Assembly (NCBI RefSeq): GCF_020809045.1
Contig: NZ_CP078079.1
Coordinates: 3,906,001-3,970,000, forward strand
DNA: 64,000 nucleotides
DNA from: Pseudarthrobacter sp. L1SW
GTDB taxonomy: Bacteria > Actinomycetota > Actinomycetes > Actinomycetales > Micrococcaceae
Reading direction: 5' to 3'
Below, piece by piece: positions 61,060 through 64,000 of the stretch (the stretch's first letter is position 1; the number at the start of each line of letters is the position of its first letter). The position numbers and the translations under genes were made by a program. The notes beneath the pieces were generated by a model. The model was not told where the DNA came from. It was given only the letters and a program-made list of their open reading frames with translations, and ran no database searches.

Positions 61060-62781
61060 TTACTTCTTCTTTTCCCAACCGATGGTGGTCCAGTCCGGAA
61101 CCTGGGAGAGGCTCTGGAACAGGGAAGGACCGTAGTTGGCCAAGCCCGTGCGGACAAAGGAGATCTGCGGGCCGTTCATGACCACACCCATGGAGAAGTA
61201 CTTCGCCATGTGCTCCTTCTCCACGTCCATCGCTGCCTTGTTCCGGGCGGCGTTGTCCTCGATGGAGGCCAGATCGGCGATCTTCTTGTCCAGCTCGGCG
61301 TCGCCCAACTGGTTCTCGTTGGTCTTGGAGTCGTAGTACTGCTTGACGGCGGACGTGGCGTCCGCGCCCACGGTGTAGCCGGAGACGCTCATGTCGAACT
61401 CACGTGACCCCAGGACCTTGCCGAAATCGGCAGAGGCGCGCTGGTCGATTCCAACATCCATGCCGCCGGCCTGGAGCTGCTTCTGCAGGGTCTGCGTGAA
61501 GGCGAGCGTGGTGGGGTCGTCACCGAAGTTGCTGATCTTGAAAGCGGCCGGCTTGCCGTCCTTCTCCATGATGCCGTTTGCGTTCGCGGTGTAGCCGGCG
61601 TCCGTCAGGACCTTCTTGGCGGCGTCCGGACCGGTTTCCTTGACGGGGTAGTTGTCCTGGTAGTACTCGGAGAAGGGCAGCAGCATCATGGAACCGGAGC
61701 TGGGCTCTTCCCAGTTCAGGCCGTTGAAGCGGACCTTCCGGAGGGCCTCGCGGTCAACGGCGGCGAAGATCGCCTCGCGGACAGCCACATCGGTGATGCG
61801 CTGGGCGTTGAGGTTCATGCCGCCGGCAAACAGGCGCTGGCCGCGGCGGACCTCGGAGTCCTTGGTGCCTTCAAGCTGCTTGTAGAGCGAGATGGTGTTG
61901 GCGGACATGGCGTCGATCTCGCCGTTCTTGAAGGCTGCGATCTGGGCGCTGGTCTCAAGCTGGCGGAACACCACGTTTTCCAGGACCGGCTTGTTGCCCC
62001 ACCACTTCTCGTTGGGAACCAGGGTGACGGTCTTGGCTGCGGTGTCGTACTGGTCCAGCTTGAACGGACCGGCCATCCACTCCGGGTGCAGTTCGCCGTT
62101 GAAGCCCTCGTTGAAGACCTGGGGGCTGTTCACGGCGGGGTGGATCAGGCCAAAGAACAGGTCCTCCAGCGGATACACCGGCTGGCTGGTCTTGACGATT
62201 ACTTCCTTGTCGCTGCTGCCGGCTTCGACGGATTCCACGAACTCGTACGCTCCCGAGCTGACGATGTCGTACCCGGCATCGGGGCTCTTCAGGATGTTCC
62301 AGGTGTTTTGGAAGGCCTTGACGTCGATGGGGGTGCCGTCGTTGTAGGTGGCCTTCTCATTGACCTTGATGGTGATGGTCTGCTTGCCATCATTGACGTC
62401 GTTTTCCACGGACTCGCAGAAGTCCCTGTTGGGGGACGCCTTGCCCTCGAAGTCGAGCTTCCAGCAGCCGCCGATGCCGCCGCTGTTCACGGCCACCGGG
62501 TTCATCGGGATCTGCAGCGCGGAGTTGTCCGCGCTGTTGCCGTTGTTGGAGAACCCGTTGAAGTCCGGGCCGATGTTGCCCAGCGGAAGGGTGACCTTGC
62601 CGCCCTGTTCAAGATCGGCTGCAGGCTTCTCATTGATGCTGATGAGCTTGGACAGGTCGCTGCCTGCCTCCTGGCCCTTGGCCGTTTCCGGCCCGGTGGA
62701 CCCGCCACCGCCGCCGCAGGCCGTCAGCGCCAGAGCCGCGGCAATGGCCGCCGCCCCGCCGATCCTGTTCAGATTCCTCAT
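61060..62781 (-). CDS. oligopeptide-type ABC transporter substrate-binding lipoprotein
   Basis: This is a solute-binding protein of the peptide/nickel family (SBP_bac_5). The 573-residue product has a lipoprotein signal: MRNLNR, hydrophobic core, then the lipobox 'LTAC' with Cys22, followed by a Gly-rich linker. The mature protein shows family features such as 'NEKATYNDGTPIDVKAFQNTW' (core YNDGTPIDVKAF) and 'EWMAGPFKLDQYD'. 'VREAIFAAVDREAL' is the conserved hinge helix. ATG 62781 has AAGGGA upstream. It follows the ATPase gene by 52 bases in the same direction, so this is the distal part of an importer operon; the ligand is unknown. Confidence 0.9.
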   Translation of the reverse strand: MRNLNRIGGAAAIAAALALTACGGGGGSTGPETAKGQEAGSDLSKLISINEKPAADLEQGGKVTLPLGNIGPDFNGFSNNGNSADNSALQIPMNPVAVNSGGIGGCWKLDFEGKASPNRDFCESVENDVNDGKQTITIKVNEKATYNDGTPIDVKAFQNTWNILKSPDAGYDIVSSGAYEFVESVEAGSSDKEVIVKTSQPVYPLEDLFFGLIHPAVNSPQVFNEGFNGELHPEWMAGPFKLDQYDTAAKTVTLVPNEKWWGNKPVLENVVFRQLETSAQIAAFKNGEIDAMSANTISLYKQLEGTKDSEVRRGQRLFAGGMNLNAQRITDVAVREAIFAAVDREALRKVRFNGLNWEEPSSGSMMLLPFSEYYQDNYPVKETGPDAAKKVLTDAGYTANANGIMEKDGKPAAFKISNFGDDPTTLAFTQTLQKQLQAGGMDVGIDQRASADFGKVLGSREFDMSVSGYTVGADATSAVKQYYDSKTNENQLGDAELDKKIADLASIEDNAARNKAAMDVEKEHMAKYFSMGVVMNGPQISFVRTGLANYGPSLFQSLSQVPDWTTIGWEKKK

Positions 62782-62833
62782 GGTGTTCCCTTCGTTGTTG
62801 CGAGTGGTGGTGCTGGTGATGGGTCGGTTAAAC

Positions 62834-64000
62834 CTAGGGTGCGTGGTGGTCCGCAGCTTCATGGACCACCAGCATGTCCTCGTCCAGTTCCCCGTCGGGA
62901 AAGAAGCAGGCGAAGCGCTGGTCCAGGGCGGGCAGCGGGTGCGCCGCCAGCGCCTGGGCTGCTTGCGACGGCCGCACGGGTTCCAGGGGAGGTTCAAGGG
63001 TCAGGCATTTTTCCTGCTTCGCCGGGGGCAGCGCTGCGAAGACCGGGCAGCGGGTGGCGAAGTTGCAGCCTTTGGGTGCATCCAGCGGCGAGGGCAGGTC
63101 GCCCCGGAGGATGATGCGTTCCCGGGTGCGTTCCAGCTGCGGGTCCGGGACGGGGATGGCCGAGAGCAGGGCGCGGGTGTAGGGGTGGCGGGGGTTGTCG
63201 AACACGCGGTCCACCTCGCCGATTTCCACGATCTTGCCCAGGTACATGACGGCTACCCGGTTGGAGATGTGCCGGACCACCGAGAGGTCATGGGCCACCA
63301 GAAGGTAGCTGAGGCCCAGCTCAGCGCGGAGCTTGTCGAGGAGGTTGATGACGCCGGCCTGGACGGAGACATCCAGGGCGGAGACGGGCTCGTCAAGGAC
63401 CACGAGTTTCGGGTTCACGGCCAGGGCCCGGGCTATGCCGATCCGCTGGCGCTGGCCGCCGGAGAACTGGTTGGGGAAGCGGTTGACGTGGTCCGGCTGC
63501 AGGCCCACCAGCTTCATGAGTTCCATGATGCGTTTCTTAATGGCCTGCCGGTCCATGCCCGCGTTCTGGAGCGGTTCGGCCAGCACTTCGTAGACCGTGA
63601 AGCGTGGATCCAGTGCCCCGGTGGGGTCCTGGAACACCATCTGGAGTTCACGGCGCATGGCGCTCTTGGTCCGGGCGTCGGCGGCCTGCTTGTTGCTGAT
63701 CCCGCCAATCACCACCTCGCCGTCCTGGTCCTTGTGGAATTCCATGATTTCCAGCAGCGTGGTGGTCTTGCCGGAGCCGGACTCGCCCACAATGGAGAAG
63801 CACTCCCCCTCGCGGATATCGAAGCTCAGTCCGTCCACTGCCTTGACGGTGCCGATCCGTTTCTTGAGCAGCGCGCCCCGGGTGAGCGGGAAGTGCTTGC
63901 GCACGTCCTTGAGCTGCAGGACTGTTGAGCGCTCCTCCCGCGGTATGGCGTCGAACCGTGAGACGGACACGGGTGGGGCGGCGAAGACGTCGCGGGCATC
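62834..64000 (-). CDS. oligopeptide-type ABC transporter ATPase (OppF/DppF-like; 5' end unresolved at window edge)
   Basis: The visible protein has Walker A 'VGESGSGKTT', Q-loop 'MVFQDPTGALDP', signature 'FSGGQRQRIGIARAL', Walker B 'LVVLDEPVSALD' and switch 'VAHDLSV'. It ends with the Cys-containing 'CNFATRCPVF' of the OppF/DppF family C-terminal region. A GTG at 63970 could start a 378-residue protein of normal length, but no Shine-Dalgarno precedes it and the frame stays open to base 64000. The gene may therefore begin further right or be fused to a second ATPase. With the downstream binding protein it belongs to a peptide-type importer; permease genes are expected to the right. Confidence 0.88.
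   Translation of the reverse strand, partial: DARDVFAAPPVSVSRFDAIPREERSTVLQLKDVRKHFPLTRGALLKKRIGTVKAVDGLSFDIREGECFSIVGESGSGKTTTLLEIMEFHKDQDGEVVIGGISNKQAADARTKSAMRRELQMVFQDPTGALDPRFTVYEVLAEPLQNAGMDRQAIKKRIMELMKLVGLQPDHVNRFPNQFSGGQRQRIGIARALAVNPKLVVLDEPVSALDVSVQAGVINLLDKLRAELGLSYLLVAHDLSVVRHISNRVAVMYLGKIVEIGEVDRVFDNPRHPYTRALLSAIPVPDPQLERTRERIILRGDLPSPLDAPKGCNFATRCPVFAALPPAKQEKCLTLEPPLEPVRPSQAAQALAAHPLPALDQRFACFFPDGELDEDMLVVHEAADHHAP

Overview
This is a high-GC chromosomal window from an actinobacterium, most likely Arthrobacter, Pseudarthrobacter or a close relative in the Micrococcaceae. The evidence is the strongly GC-biased third codon positions, frequent GTG starts, a DUF222/HNH '13E12-type' endonuclease, an SCO4226-like nickel-binding protein, a fused mannitol PTS IICBA under a TetR regulator, and an L-alanine dehydrogenase divergent from a PucR-type regulator. 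The species call is an inference. No rRNA, tRNA, CRISPR array or prophage was found. One intact IS30 element is present.

Layout. (1) 1-5.6 kb, minus strand: jetA, jetB and jetC of a type I Wadjet anti-plasmid system; jetC runs off the left edge and jetD should lie just outside. (2) 5.8-20.2 kb: mixed metabolic genes, namely small membrane proteins, an acyl-CoA dehydrogenase, a YchJ-like protein, an aldo/keto reductase, an NmrA-like protein, a sulfite-oxidase-type molybdoenzyme, an S4 RNA-binding protein, an amidohydrolase, a DUF222-HNH nuclease, a uracil-DNA-glycosylase-like protein and a squalene-cyclase-like protein. (3) 20.2-21.8 kb: a hipBA toxin-antitoxin operon with two matching operators; hipB has no ATG, GTG or TTG start. 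(4) 22.5-27.2 kb: an asparagine/aspartate catabolic operon (GntR regulator, asparaginase, aspartase, amino-acid permease) ending in a strong hairpin. (5) 27.3-33.4 kb: gamma-glutamyltransferase, lactate dehydrogenase, an SCO4226-like protein, a GNAT-AAA+ fusion and a frameshifted ltrA. (6) 33.4-42 kb: a carboxylesterase broken by an amber codon, an HD hydrolase, glutamyl-Q tRNA(Asp) synthetase, two Lrp/AsnC regulators, a LysE exporter, small conserved genes and malic enzyme. (7) 42-48.6 kb: a TetR regulator with a clear operator, three MFS transporters, an RraA-like protein and a GNAT enzyme. (8) 48.7-55.9 kb: the mannitol region (mtlD, mtlA, TetR regulator, divergent ptsI) with a shared operator/promoter; IS30 sits between mtlD and its apparent terminator. 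(9) 55.9-64 kb: an alpha/beta hydrolase, an excisionase-like DNA-binding protein, the PucR/ald pair, a Gfo/Idh/MocA oxidoreductase and the start of an oligopeptide-type ABC transporter operon.

Functional links. Carbon and nitrogen catabolism dominate: mannitol enters by MtlA with PtsI and is oxidised by MtlD, while asparagine, aspartate and alanine are degraded by the asparaginase-aspartase operon and Ald. Selfish or defence features are Wadjet, HipBA and IS30. Three genes show possible decay or sequence error: hipB (start codon), ltrA (2-nt shift) and the carboxylesterase (nonsense codon). I found no clearly undescribed multi-gene system. The strongest leads are the hipBA control region, the GNAT-AAA+ fusion, the dispersed intergenic repeats and the 19-bp hairpin upstream of an Lrp gene.
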